Below, piece by piece: positions 55,111 to 63,203 of a DNA stretch of 64,000 nt; position 1 is the stretch's first letter, and every line of letters begins with the position of its first letter. Below the pieces are notes generated by a model. It worked only from the letters and a program-made list of their open reading frames with translations. It did no database searches and was not told where the DNA came from. Source of the stretch: Neptuniibacter halophilus (lineage in GTDB: Bacteria; Pseudomonadota; Gammaproteobacteria; Pseudomonadales; Balneatricaceae). The stretch covers positions 248,001 to 312,000 of the forward strand of contig NZ_AP027292.1 in assembly GCF_030295765.1 (NCBI RefSeq). The letters run 5' to 3'. The position numbers were made by a program, and so were the translations under genes.

Positions 55111-56060
55111 ACGCCCTCCTGTAACCATCTGAACCAGGGTAACTGCGGCCCTGCCGGCACAATACCGTTGGGGTTCAGCGCCTTGATTGAATAATAGCCC
55201 GCCTTGATATGATCAATCCGGGTGTTTTTAGCAAATGCCGGAATCTGCAGCAGCCTCTCCAGATAAGCAGAAACCGACGGATAATTGCCGATCTGATGCA
55301 GATTGGTTTTAAACAGGCCGTAATATGCCGGATCGAAACGCACCAGTGTCACAAACAGGCGGATATCACTCTCTGTAAGCTGATCTCCCACGGCAAACGC
55401 CTGCTGCCGGAAATGTGTTTCCAGCCAGTTCAGGGTGGTGAACACATCATCCAGCGCCTCGGCATAGGCCTGCTGACTGGAAGCAAAACCGGCCCGGTAT
55501 ACTCCGTTATTAAAGCGCTGGTAGATCCGCTCGTTAAACTGGTCAATCTCTGGCTTCAATGCATCGGGACACAGGTTCAGATCGCCCCCATGCAACGGGC
55601 GAAAGGCCTCATTCAACAGCCGCAATATATCTGCAGATTCATTGTTAACGATCCGGCCTTCGCGCTGATCCCAGAGTACCGGCACGGTCGCCCGGCCCGT
55701 ATAGGCAGGCTCGGTAGCCGTATACAACTGATGCATATACTCCACACCGGTAATACCACTGCCGGTGGCACCGGGATATTCAGCCCCCTGTTCTGACGCA
55801 AAGCGCCAGCCAGAATCGGTCAGAACCGGCTCCACCACTGATAACGGAATATGCGCTTCCAGCCCCAGCAGTGACCGGGCAATCAGGGTACGGCAGGCCC
55901 AGGGGCAGATATAGGCAACGCAGAGCCTGTACCGACCTGACTCGACCTCTTCCGCTGACAGCCCCCCGGTAAACGCACTGCTCTGACGGATAAACCGCCC
56001 CCGCTCATCTTTTTGCTGTACCGGATCCCATTTTGCGGACCACTGACCATTCATCAACAT
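55107..56060 (-). CDS. Glutathionyl-hydroquinone reductase (Xi-class GST, YqjG/ECM4 type)
   Basis: 317 residues. Reduces glutathionyl-hydroquinones to hydroquinones. Catalytic Cys in AYICPWACRTLIARSLLGLE (about 51), VPVLWDQREGRIVNNESADILR (GSH site), and the C-terminal helical domain with LFVTLVRFDPAYYGLFKTNL. AGGAG 8 nt before the ATG. Translationally linked to the DODA dioxygenase and divergent from a LysR gene. Confidence 0.94.
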   Translation of the reverse strand: MLMNGQWSAKWDPVQQKDERGRFIRQSSAFTGGLSAEEVESGRYRLCVAYICPWACRTLIARSLLGLEAHIPLSVVEPVLTDSGWRFASEQGAEYPGATGSGITGVEYMHQLYTATEPAYTGRATVPVLWDQREGRIVNNESADILRLLNEAFRPLHGGDLNLCPDALKPEIDQFNERIYQRFNNGVYRAGFASSQQAYAEALDDVFTTLNWLETHFRQQAFAVGDQLTESDIRLFVTLVRFDPAYYGLFKTNLHQIGNYPSVSAYLERLLQIPAFAKNTRIDHIKAGYYSIKALNPNGIVPAGPQLPWFRWLQEGV

Positions 56061-56185
56061 AACACGGACTCCTGCTGCCCCGGACTTCGGGCCGGATAAA
56101 AAATAGGGTTTGAAAAATTATCAGCAACAGAACAAAATCAAACAATATCTATATTTTATAAAACAGTGTTCAAATTTATTTAACA

Positions 56186-57094
56186 ATGAACAAGATTAAC
56201 CTGATGCAGGCGTTTATCTGTGTGTATGAAGAGGGTAGCTATACCGCCGCCGCGCGGAGACTGGGGAAAACCAAGGCCCTGCTCAGCACCCAGATAGCTC
56301 AGTTGGAGGAACACCTTCAGGTGCGTCTGATTACCCGTTCCACCCGAAGCCTGAAGCCGACATCAGCCGGTCGCAGCTACTATGAACAGGCCAGACAGAT
56401 TCTGGATGAGATCAGTAATCTGGAAGCACGCCTCAGGGATGAACATCACAGCCTGCAGGGAAAGCTGCGCTTGAGTGCGCCCACTACGTTTGGCGAGGTC
56501 GTCCTGATGCCGTTTCTCGCCGAGCTGCTGCAGACACATCCGCAACTTGAATTTGATCTGATGCTCAGTGACCGCTACGTGGATATTATCAACGAGGGGT
56601 TTGATGCGGCAGTGCGCATTGGCCAGTTGCAGGACTCCTCACTGATTGCCAGCCAACTGGGCGAAATCCGAATGCAGCTTTGCGCAGCACCTGATTTTCT
56701 GCAACGCTACGGCACTCCCGCGAATCTGCAGGCACTGAAGTCACTTCCCTGTGTATTCGATACCAACTACCGATACAGTCACTGGGCGTTTAATACTGAA
56801 CAGGGAAGCGTGCAGGTGAACCCAAGGCAGAAAGTACGGGTCAACAGCGCTCTGGCATCAGCCAGTATGGCCCGCAGTGGCGCTGCGATCTGTTACTGCC
56901 CGGACTTTGCTGTCACTGCGCTGATAAATTCCGGAGAACTGATCCCCCTGCTGGCGGATCAGTTTGATAACCGGACTCCGGTTCAGCTGATCTACCCACA
57001 CCGAAAACATCTCTCAACGCGGGTAGCCCTGCTGAGTTCTGAACTGAAAACTTACCTGACCGGCTCCGGTTTCTCCGCCGAAAACGAAGCCTGA
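56186..57094 (+). CDS. LysR-family regulator (CrgA/YafC group)
   Basis: 302 residues. MNKINLMQAFICVYEEGSYTAAARRLGKTKALLSTQIAQLEEHL-type winged helix; TRSTRSLKPTSAGRSYYEQARQIL is the CrgA-group linker; effector domain from about 90. Divergent from the GST-DODA unit across 125 AT-rich bp. It likely controls them; in this group ligands are often aromatic or quinone compounds. TGTTCA and TGAACA half-sites flank its start codon. Confidence 0.88.
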   Translation: MNKINLMQAFICVYEEGSYTAAARRLGKTKALLSTQIAQLEEHLQVRLITRSTRSLKPTSAGRSYYEQARQILDEISNLEARLRDEHHSLQGKLRLSAPTTFGEVVLMPFLAELLQTHPQLEFDLMLSDRYVDIINEGFDAAVRIGQLQDSSLIASQLGEIRMQLCAAPDFLQRYGTPANLQALKSLPCVFDTNYRYSHWAFNTEQGSVQVNPRQKVRVNSALASASMARSGAAICYCPDFAVTALINSGELIPLLADQFDNRTPVQLIYPHRKHLSTRVALLSSELKTYLTGSGFSAENEA

Positions 57095-57155
57095 AGAGAC
57101 CGTAGGCCGTAGCCAGGCATCTCAGTACAGCGTCATCACCTGGCGCGGCTACTAT

Positions 57156-57587
57156 TCAGTCGCAACCGTTCTGAGCGTACTCAGCAAACACCGCCTCGCC
57201 GGTCAGTTCCCGGGTTTTGTCAGCAAAACGGTAGTAGCGGGGCTTTTCGTCGATAAAGATCTGTTCACTGAAACGCCACTCAACCCCGGCATCAAACAGC
57301 CCTACCGGAATCACGTAATGCGCCCCCTGCTTGAGACGATAAAACAGGTGAGTGCCGCAGGATTTACAGAAGCCCCGTTCAGCCCACTCAGAGGAGGAGT
57401 AAACCCCGATATTCTCCTCACCACTGAACTCCACGCCGCCACCACAATCGGTTGCAAACAGCGGCCCACCGCCCCACTTTCTGCAGATTGAACAGTGGCA
57501 AACGCCCATATTCCCGGTTGTCACATCGGCCATGACCTGCACCGCACCGCAAAGACAGCTTCCCTGTTGGTTTTTTTCATTATCCAT
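57156..57587 (-). CDS. GFA family protein (zinc-binding, Gfa-like CENP-V fold)
   Basis: 143 residues. Zinc Cys pattern CLCG (12-15), CHCSICRKWGG and CKSCGTHLFYRL. Gfa domain proteins include glutathione-dependent formaldehyde-activating enzyme, though most members have unknown activity. Strong GGGAGGA ribosome site. Stand-alone gene. Confidence 0.9.
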   Translation of the reverse strand: MDNEKNQQGSCLCGAVQVMADVTTGNMGVCHCSICRKWGGGPLFATDCGGGVEFSGEENIGVYSSSEWAERGFCKSCGTHLFYRLKQGAHYVIPVGLFDAGVEWRFSEQIFIDEKPRYYRFADKTRELTGEAVFAEYAQNGCD

Positions 57588-57673
57588 AATGATCCTCCCA
57601 GATCCCTTGTTATTGCCGTAAAGGCAGTCAGAACCGCTGCCGGCTTAAAACCCGCCTCGCTGTGAAAGGGGCT

Positions 57674-58009
57674 TTAATTGTGCTCATCCACCCGGGTTAA
57701 ACGAACGCCATCTACCACCATCTGCCAGCGACCATTCACCTTATGGGGTGGCTGACTGACATGAAACCGGGTCGACAGAGGGCCCAGACCTACTTCAAAA
57801 CTATCGCCGTCGAAAGCTTTAACAGGGCCATTAACCGACACCGTGGTACCGCCTTTAAGACGCTTATAAGAAACGCTGCCATCTGCCAGTATCAACAATC
57901 CCATCTCCCGACTCTGCCACTCACCGGCATAATTGAGACGATCTTCAGGTAAGGGATCACTGCAACCGAGCAGTAGCGTAAACAACAGAATCAGACATCC
58001 CTGCTTCAT
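57674..58009 (-). CDS. Small predicted lipoprotein
   Basis: 111 residues with a lipobox (LILLFTLLLGCSDP; acylated Cys about residue 16). The mature part (NYAGEWQSREMGLLILADGS, WQMVVDGVRLTRV) looks like a short beta protein of unknown function. AGGAG ribosome site. Between GFA and epmC genes. Confidence 0.8.
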   Translation of the reverse strand: MKQGCLILLFTLLLGCSDPLPEDRLNYAGEWQSREMGLLILADGSVSYKRLKGGTTVSVNGPVKAFDGDSFEVGLGPLSTRFHVSQPPHKVNGRWQMVVDGVRLTRVDEHN

Positions 58010-58180
58010 CCTGTACTCCTTTTAGTCACCCGGACGGCAGCAGCCGTCAGGATTCCCGGACGCAAAATGTCAGGGAACCTTCATCACCTTAGCATAAGGT
58101 CCTGAGGAAAACCTGAACCTGAAGCAGGATCAGAACAAAGAACGCCCGGCTGCCGGGCTGAACTCATCCGGGAGGCCCGG

Positions 58181-58708
58181 TCAGAGCTGAAATTCAGCTT
58201 TCTGCAACGGCCCACGGCCGCTCTGCAGGCACAGGGCATGCACCAGTTTACCGAGTCGTTCCGGCAGTCCGGTATCGAGAAGCTGATGCACGGTCGTCAG
58301 CACATTCTGCTGAAACTGATCGCTGGCCCCCAGCTCGGCGGAGAGGTTATCGGCACTGAAATGGAATCGTTTTCCGGCAGCACAGGACATCAGCCACTCA
58401 AAGGCCTGAGGGCGCACCTCTACCCGTTCAAACTCAGCCTGCTCATCGGCACTGCGTCCGTCGGGTTTATACCAGTAGCCAAAATCGACTAACTCCCGTC
58501 GTCTGGCACCGGCTACACACCAGTGTGCGATTTCGTGCAGGGCGCTGGCATAAAAGCCATGGGCAAAGATCACCCGGTGATGCGGGTGGTCGGCATCGGC
58601 AGGAAGATAAATGGGCTCATCTTCCCCCTTCACCAGAATGGTATTCAGAGAATCTTTAAACAGCTGATTGAACAGCTCAATCAGCGCCTCAACGTGCGGT
58701 TCTTTCAC
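58181..58708 (-). CDS. epmC: Elongation factor P hydroxylase
   Basis: 175 residues, YfcM family. Hydroxylates the lysine of EF-P after beta-lysylation by EpmA/EpmB. FYASALHEIAHWCVAGARRRELVDFGYWYKPDGR holds the HExxH-like metal motif (HEIAHW). GTG start at 58708. epmA, epmB and efp are not in the window. It closely follows an unrelated lipoprotein gene. Confidence 0.93.
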   Translation of the reverse strand: MKEPHVEALIELFNQLFKDSLNTILVKGEDEPIYLPADADHPHHRVIFAHGFYASALHEIAHWCVAGARRRELVDFGYWYKPDGRSADEQAEFERVEVRPQAFEWLMSCAAGKRFHFSADNLSAELGASDQFQQNVLTTVHQLLDTGLPERLGKLVHALCLQSGRGPLQKAEFQL

Positions 58709-58718
58709 ATCTTGCCTA

Positions 58719-59438
58719 TCAGTTGCGTATATAGGGCTGCCAGGTGTGCTGCTTTAACCACCAGCTCTCACCACTGATCCGGTTTATACGGGCAGCCACA
58801 TAACCTTTTACATCCTGTTCGGCGCGCAACAATACAACGTCGTACTCGGCTGTACCAGTGCTGGTACTCTCTTCCAGCCTGATCCATTGACCTTTATCAG
58901 CCAGCCAGGTCTCCCCGCTGTAACGGTGATAACGGATCAATACCCATTCACCCTTCGCGGTGTAAGCCGAGGTGATCTGAAAGGCCCCGTTCTGAACCTG
59001 ATTACTCATCTCGTTGGCCAGCATAGTGATCTGATCGAGCACACCGTTAAATTCTGCTGCATCGGGTGCAGCAGCCGGTTCTGCAGCCCCGTCCGCTTGC
59101 GGGACACTGCTGAGCGCTCCCTGCAACTGCTGTAACTGCAGCGACAGGGCCTGATTCTGTTGTTGTAGCTGGGCCGCCTGCGACTTGATCTGCAGCAGGT
59201 GGTCCTGCACTGCGGTGAGACGATTAGCGATCAGTTCGATCTGCTGCGGTTTCTGAGCCGCAGGCGCGGCAGCGGTATTGATCGGCTGTTTTGGCGGAGT
59301 GACCACCTGACGTTCGGCGGAAGCCAGTTCCTCTGCAGGAACAGCATCATCACCCGCAGACTGCGGTTTGACTCCGGCAGAATTACACGCGGTTAGCAGC
59401 ACCGCAGATAGCAATACGGCTGAATGCAACAGTTTCAC
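58719..59438 (-). CDS. Predicted lipoprotein with coiled coil and repeated SGE-W motif
   Basis: 239 residues, GTG start with GGAGTGA upstream. Lipobox LLSAVLLTACNS (Cys about 18), a disordered Pro/Ala stretch, a Gln-rich coiled coil (about 72-108), and a C-terminal beta region where YHRYSGETWLADKGQW and INRISGESWWLKQHTW form two copies of one motif. Function unknown. Confidence 0.75.
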   Translation of the reverse strand: MKLLHSAVLLSAVLLTACNSAGVKPQSAGDDAVPAEELASAERQVVTPPKQPINTAAAPAAQKPQQIELIANRLTAVQDHLLQIKSQAAQLQQQNQALSLQLQQLQGALSSVPQADGAAEPAAAPDAAEFNGVLDQITMLANEMSNQVQNGAFQITSAYTAKGEWVLIRYHRYSGETWLADKGQWIRLEESTSTGTAEYDVVLLRAEQDVKGYVAARINRISGESWWLKQHTWQPYIRN

Positions 59439-59506
59439 CTGGTCACTCCATTCCCTGATTTAAAGCAGATATTCTAACCGATTCCCCTGCTGAGAAAAGG
59501 AGAGCG

Positions 59507-60157
59507 TTAACGGAAAAACCGGCTGAGTGGACACTGGGGGTTGAGATGAATACCGATGGGCGTCGTGATCAGGGCTGTGGTGGAGAAACGGAACGGCAGG
59601 TCACGTCGCCACTGGTCGCTCAAGAATGCCTGCAGATGCTCATCCCCCAGCGCCGCATCTACCCTCTTCTGTTGCAGCATTCTCATTCCCTGAATCACCG
59701 TATCAACAAAAACCGGCCTGATCCCTGCTACCTGAAATTGCTCATTAAACACACTGGTCTGCAAATTCCGTAACAGAGCCACCCGATAGCCTTTGAGCTG
59801 GTGCAGCGTTTGCCAGTTATAGTGGGGGTCATCCTGACGATGGTATAAGCCGATCTTCAAAGGCTCAGCAGACAACGGGAAAAAACGGCTGCCGGATTCC
59901 GCTGGTGGCGGGTAAAAACTGCCGCACCAACGGATTTCACTAAACTGCAACTGAACTCTGGCCGGCGGCAAAAACCGCGGTTTAACCCGGATCTCCGGCT
60001 GATCGGCCAGATACTGACGCAGCAACCGAAACGCGATTCCCTGATCGCTCTGGTTGCGGGTTGTATAGGGAGGATACTCAATCGCCAGCACCTCCAGTTC
60101 AGCGGCTGCAAGCGTCTGAGTGTATATAACGATGAATAAAAACAGAAAGTTCAGCAC
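59507..60157 (-). CDS. Periplasmic solute-binding protein, family 3 type
   Basis: 216 residues, short for the family. Signal peptide to about 19, then LEVLAIEYPPYTTRNQSDQGIAFRLL and DTVIQGMRMLQQKRVDAALGDEH, the SBP_bac_3 pattern. GTG start with AAGGA 8 nt upstream. No transporter genes adjacent; such orphans may be sensors. Follows soxZ on the same strand but with a 97-bp gap. Confidence 0.75.
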   Translation of the reverse strand: MLNFLFLFIVIYTQTLAAAELEVLAIEYPPYTTRNQSDQGIAFRLLRQYLADQPEIRVKPRFLPPARVQLQFSEIRWCGSFYPPPAESGSRFFPLSAEPLKIGLYHRQDDPHYNWQTLHQLKGYRVALLRNLQTSVFNEQFQVAGIRPVFVDTVIQGMRMLQQKRVDAALGDEHLQAFLSDQWRRDLPFRFSTTALITTPIGIHLNPQCPLSRFFR

Positions 60158-60254
60158 CCGGGCAGTCCTTTTGTGTCACTGCTGTTGATACTAGTACACT
60201 CAGGGACGCTTGCAGAGAACTGATCAGGTCAGAAGGGGAACCGTCCCGGGGCCG

Positions 60255-60572
60255 TTATTTGATCTTGACGCTTTCGGTGGCCGTATCGCCGGTATTTTCC
60301 AGCCAGGTGATCATCAGTTCATCACCCGGTTCACCGGCCGCAAAGCTGAAGGCGAAGAAAGGGTTCTTTGAGATTGCTGTCCCCAGATTCGCGGCAAACA
60401 CAGTTTTACCCTGATGCATCACCTGCAACGTCTGCAGATACCTGGCCGGAATCCGTTCACCGCTGGTATTATCCGTGCGCCGTCCGGTTTCCATCGTGTG
60501 TTTAGCCATCATTTTTACTTTGGTCATGCCACCCACCGCTTTGGCTTTGACCCGGATAATGCCTTTTGCCAT
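60255..60572 (-). CDS. soxZ: Thiosulfate-oxidation carrier subunit SoxZ
   Basis: 105 residues. Pairs with SoxY to form the sulfur carrier. MAKGIIRVKAKAVGGMTKVKMMAKHTMETGRR and FAFSFAAGEPGDELMITWLENTG are SoxZ signatures. GAGGTAG precedes the ATG. 28 bp after soxY. No soxA, soxB, soxX or soxCD in the window. Confidence 0.93.
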   Translation of the reverse strand: MAKGIIRVKAKAVGGMTKVKMMAKHTMETGRRTDNTSGERIPARYLQTLQVMHQGKTVFAANLGTAISKNPFFAFSFAAGEPGDELMITWLENTGDTATESVKIK

Positions 60573-60600
60573 TGTTTCTACCTCTTCTCAACCCGACCTT

Positions 60601-61059
60601 TCAGCTATCGCAACCACCCAGCACGACCTTCACCTCTTTAGCCGCACTGTAGAGCTGGCCCTCCGCTTTAACAACAGCGGTCACGGTCGAGGTTGATGCC
60701 ATCCGCACCCGGGTAGCCACATCCGCCTCGGTCCCCTCAGGAATCAGGAACTCTGCCACCAGCGGTGCCGGATTACCTTCAACAAACAGACTGATCGATT
60801 CCACATTGGCCATGCTGGTGCGCACGGTGACCGGCACCATCGCCCCATTGTCGGCACTATCCGGCACTTTCAGTGTGACGTCTGCACTGGGCTGCGGACT
60901 CCCCCCCAGCAGTGCTTCCATGGCAGTTGCCTGATTATCTGCCTGAAATGCGTCGCTGTTCCAGGCAGCCAGCGCGATGCGTGGCATCAGCACGCTGATG
61001 CCGATCAGGGCACTGCCGCTGGCGATCGCTTTAACCACTGCACGACGATTCATACTCAT
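60601..61059 (-). CDS. soxY: Thiosulfate-oxidation carrier subunit SoxY with atypical C-terminus
   Basis: 152 residues from the ATG at 61059 (AGAGGAAAG upstream). Twin-arginine signal (NRRAVVKAIASGSALIGISV). Mature SoxY domain with EALLGGSPQPSADVTLKVPD. The sulfur-carrying Cys is near the end in VVLGGCDS; the usual tail is GGCGG, so the two final Gly are replaced by Asp-Ser. Forms an operon with soxZ. Confidence 0.93.
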   Translation of the reverse strand: MSMNRRAVVKAIASGSALIGISVLMPRIALAAWNSDAFQADNQATAMEALLGGSPQPSADVTLKVPDSADNGAMVPVTVRTSMANVESISLFVEGNPAPLVAEFLIPEGTEADVATRVRMASTSTVTAVVKAEGQLYSAAKEVKVVLGGCDS

Positions 61060-61179
61060 GAACTCTTTCCTCTTACTCCACCACAGGGTAATCAACACGG
61101 TCCGCTACTTGATAACTCAGGTTGGCCGGCAAGCCCCTCTTTCCGCAATCAACGGGTTCTTTCCCGGCACAGCCTGCGA

Positions 61180-61200
61180 GCTAAATACAGCCCAATGACC
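61180..61200 (-). promoter_or_regulatory. Weak sigma-54-like promoter candidate upstream of soxY
   Basis: Minus strand TTGGGCTGTATTTAGCT has GG-N10-GC spacing (around 61176-61193). The -24 and -12 elements match poorly otherwise. Supported mainly by the neighbouring sigma-54 activator gene. Confidence 0.3.
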
Positions 61201-61244
61201 CGATTCAACCACGTATTCCAGCCACGGTTCAACCAGCGTATTCC
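61201..61244. repeat. Two direct repeats between the sigma-54 activator and soxY
   Basis: CGATTCAACCACGTATTCC (61201-61219) and CGGTTCAACCAGCGTATTCC (61225-61244) differ by one substitution and one inserted base, with a 24-bp period. They sit directly after the activator stop codon and about 140-185 bp upstream of the soxY start: candidate upstream activating sites. Confidence 0.55.
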
Positions 61245-61248
61245 CAGG

Positions 61249-62559
61249 TCAGGATAGCTGACGTAATTTACGATACAGGGTTCGCTCACTGACCCCAAGC
61301 TGATCCGCCAATTCCCGGTTACTTCCGCTGAACTGCTTTCTGATCTGTTGCAGATAAGCCGTCTCGAGCTGGTCCAGCGGGATCAGGGTTTGCGGCAATA
61401 ACGGATTCACCTGTTGAGACTGAATACCACCCACCTCATCCGGCAGATGCTCCGGCCCGATCCATCCGCTGTCACTGAGCAGGACCCCGCGTTCCAGAAA
61501 GTTTCTCAGTTCACGGATATTGCCGGGAAATGCATAGCGGCGCAGCCGGTCAAGCGCAGCCGGCGTCAGCTGGTAATGTTCGCCCCCCTTAATCCGTTTC
61601 AGCAAGGCCTCAACCAGTAACGGCAGGTCTTCCAGACGCTGCTGCAAACTCGGCAATTCAACCGGAAAACTGCTGATACGATAAAACAGGTCCTGTCGAA
61701 ATAATCCCTGCTCCACTTTCTGCCGCAGATTATGGTGGGTCGCACAGATCAGCCTGAAATCAGCCTGTTTGAGATCAACCCCACCCGCCGCGCGGTAGGT
61801 ACCGGTTTCAATCAGTCGCAGCAATTTAACCTGCAGCGTTGGCGGAATATCCCCCACCTCATCGAGAAACAGGGTCCCCCCCTGCGCTTCAGACACCAGC
61901 CCGGTTTTTCTGCTCACGGCACCGGTGAACGCTCCGCGCTCATGGCCGAACATCTCACTTTCGAACAGCGATTCAGAAAGCCCGGAACACTCCACCGTAA
62001 CAAAGGGTTTATCACTGCGACGACTGGCCTGATGCAGGGCTTTCGCCACCAGCTCCTTTCCGCTGCCGGACTGCCCCAGCAACAGCACCGAAATCTCACT
62101 CGGAGCTGCCCGCTGAATCAGTTCCAGCATGCGGTTAAATGCCGCTGAGGTGCCAACCAGACCACTGCCTTCAGCATGGGTTTCTGCAACCCGGACCTTA
62201 TGCATAATTTCAAGGTAAAGCCGGGGTTTGCCGGGCTGTTGCGGCAGCGGCAGCATCTCTACGTCAACATGTTCACGGCCGTGGCAGGTGTTATGCAGAT
62301 GCAGCACCCGCTGGCGTAATCCACTGCTGCGGCAGTTTAACAGGGGACAGGACTCCCCGGCCTGATCGCAGGGCCGGTCATACCCGTGGGAAACTTCATA
62401 GCAGTTACGGCCCACCGGCGAAGGGGCCTGCTGATAATGTTCCAGATAAGCCTGATTGGTCGCCAGAATCCGGTAACTGTCGGATAATACAGCGACCGGC
62501 TGATCGAAACTTTCAAGAATGGTATTGAGCTGATCCGGGCTCAACAGAGGATTGTCCAC
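61249..62559 (-). CDS. Sigma-54-dependent activator with PAS and Cys-rich N-terminal region
   Basis: 436 residues from a GTG at 62559 (AAGGAG five nt upstream); an ATG at 62586 is less well placed. PAS-like sensor about 10-120 with four Cys (CYEVSHGYDRPCDQAGESCPLLNC), then AAA+ domain: GQSGSGKELVAKALH (Walker A), GAFTGA loop, GGTLFLDEVGDIP (Walker B); C-terminal Fis-type helix-turn-helix (LADQLGVSERTLYRKLRQL). The Cys cluster may sense redox, metal or sulfur. Upstream of soxYZ, the probable target. Confidence 0.9.
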   Translation of the reverse strand: MDNPLLSPDQLNTILESFDQPVAVLSDSYRILATNQAYLEHYQQAPSPVGRNCYEVSHGYDRPCDQAGESCPLLNCRSSGLRQRVLHLHNTCHGREHVDVEMLPLPQQPGKPRLYLEIMHKVRVAETHAEGSGLVGTSAAFNRMLELIQRAAPSEISVLLLGQSGSGKELVAKALHQASRRSDKPFVTVECSGLSESLFESEMFGHERGAFTGAVSRKTGLVSEAQGGTLFLDEVGDIPPTLQVKLLRLIETGTYRAAGGVDLKQADFRLICATHHNLRQKVEQGLFRQDLFYRISSFPVELPSLQQRLEDLPLLVEALLKRIKGGEHYQLTPAALDRLRRYAFPGNIRELRNFLERGVLLSDSGWIGPEHLPDEVGGIQSQQVNPLLPQTLIPLDQLETAYLQQIRKQFSGSNRELADQLGVSERTLYRKLRQLS

Positions 62560-62645
62560 CTTGTCTCCTTGCCTCTCGGGCTGCATGATCCTGACAAGTT
62601 ACCTGAAACTCAGCGACATCCCCGCCGGGGCCGGCAGCACAAACG

Positions 62646-63203
62646 TTAACGGCTGTGGGGATGAACAAAGCTATCCATCTGGCGCAGAATCTCGTCGACA
62701 GAGCCGGAACAGATCAGCATACGGTAGTAATCCGGGTGCAGGAACCCCTGATCCCGCGCTCCCGCCAGAAATGCCAGCAGCGGATCGTAGAACCCCTCGA
62801 TATTGAGGAAAGCACAGGGTTTTCTGTGCTGGCCGATCTGTGACAGGGTGATCGCTTCAAAGATCTCATCCAGCGTGCCACTGCCGCCGGGCAGGGCAAG
62901 AAAGCCATCGCTGATCTCCAGCATCGTCGACTTTCTTTCTGCCATCGTATCGACCGGGATCAACTCGCTGAGGCCCGGATGGATCGGCTCCTGCCGTGTC
63001 AGATGTTCCGGCATCACCCCGATTACCCGCCCGCCTTCGGCCAGCGCTGCATCAGCAACCGTGCCCATCAGCCCATTTACGCTGCCACCAAATACCAGAC
63101 CAAGACCAGCTCTGGCGAGGGCCTGCCCGGTCAATACGGCTGCCTGACGATAAACCGGATCATTACCCGGCTTTGCACCACAAAATACTGCGATGTTCTG
63201 CAT
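62646..63203 (-). CDS. LOG family protein (cytokinin riboside monophosphate phosphoribohydrolase type)
   Basis: 185 residues. NIAVFCGAKPGNDPVYRQAA start, LVFGGSVNGLMGTVADAALAEGG and the catalytic-nucleotide motif LPGGSGTLDEIFEAIT. Family enzymes hydrolyse nucleoside 5'-monophosphates such as AMP. ATG overlaps the chemoreceptor stop (TGATG), so it is translationally coupled to it. Confidence 0.9.
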   Translation of the reverse strand: MQNIAVFCGAKPGNDPVYRQAAVLTGQALARAGLGLVFGGSVNGLMGTVADAALAEGGRVIGVMPEHLTRQEPIHPGLSELIPVDTMAERKSTMLEISDGFLALPGGSGTLDEIFEAITLSQIGQHRKPCAFLNIEGFYDPLLAFLAGARDQGFLHPDYYRMLICSGSVDEILRQMDSFVHPHSR

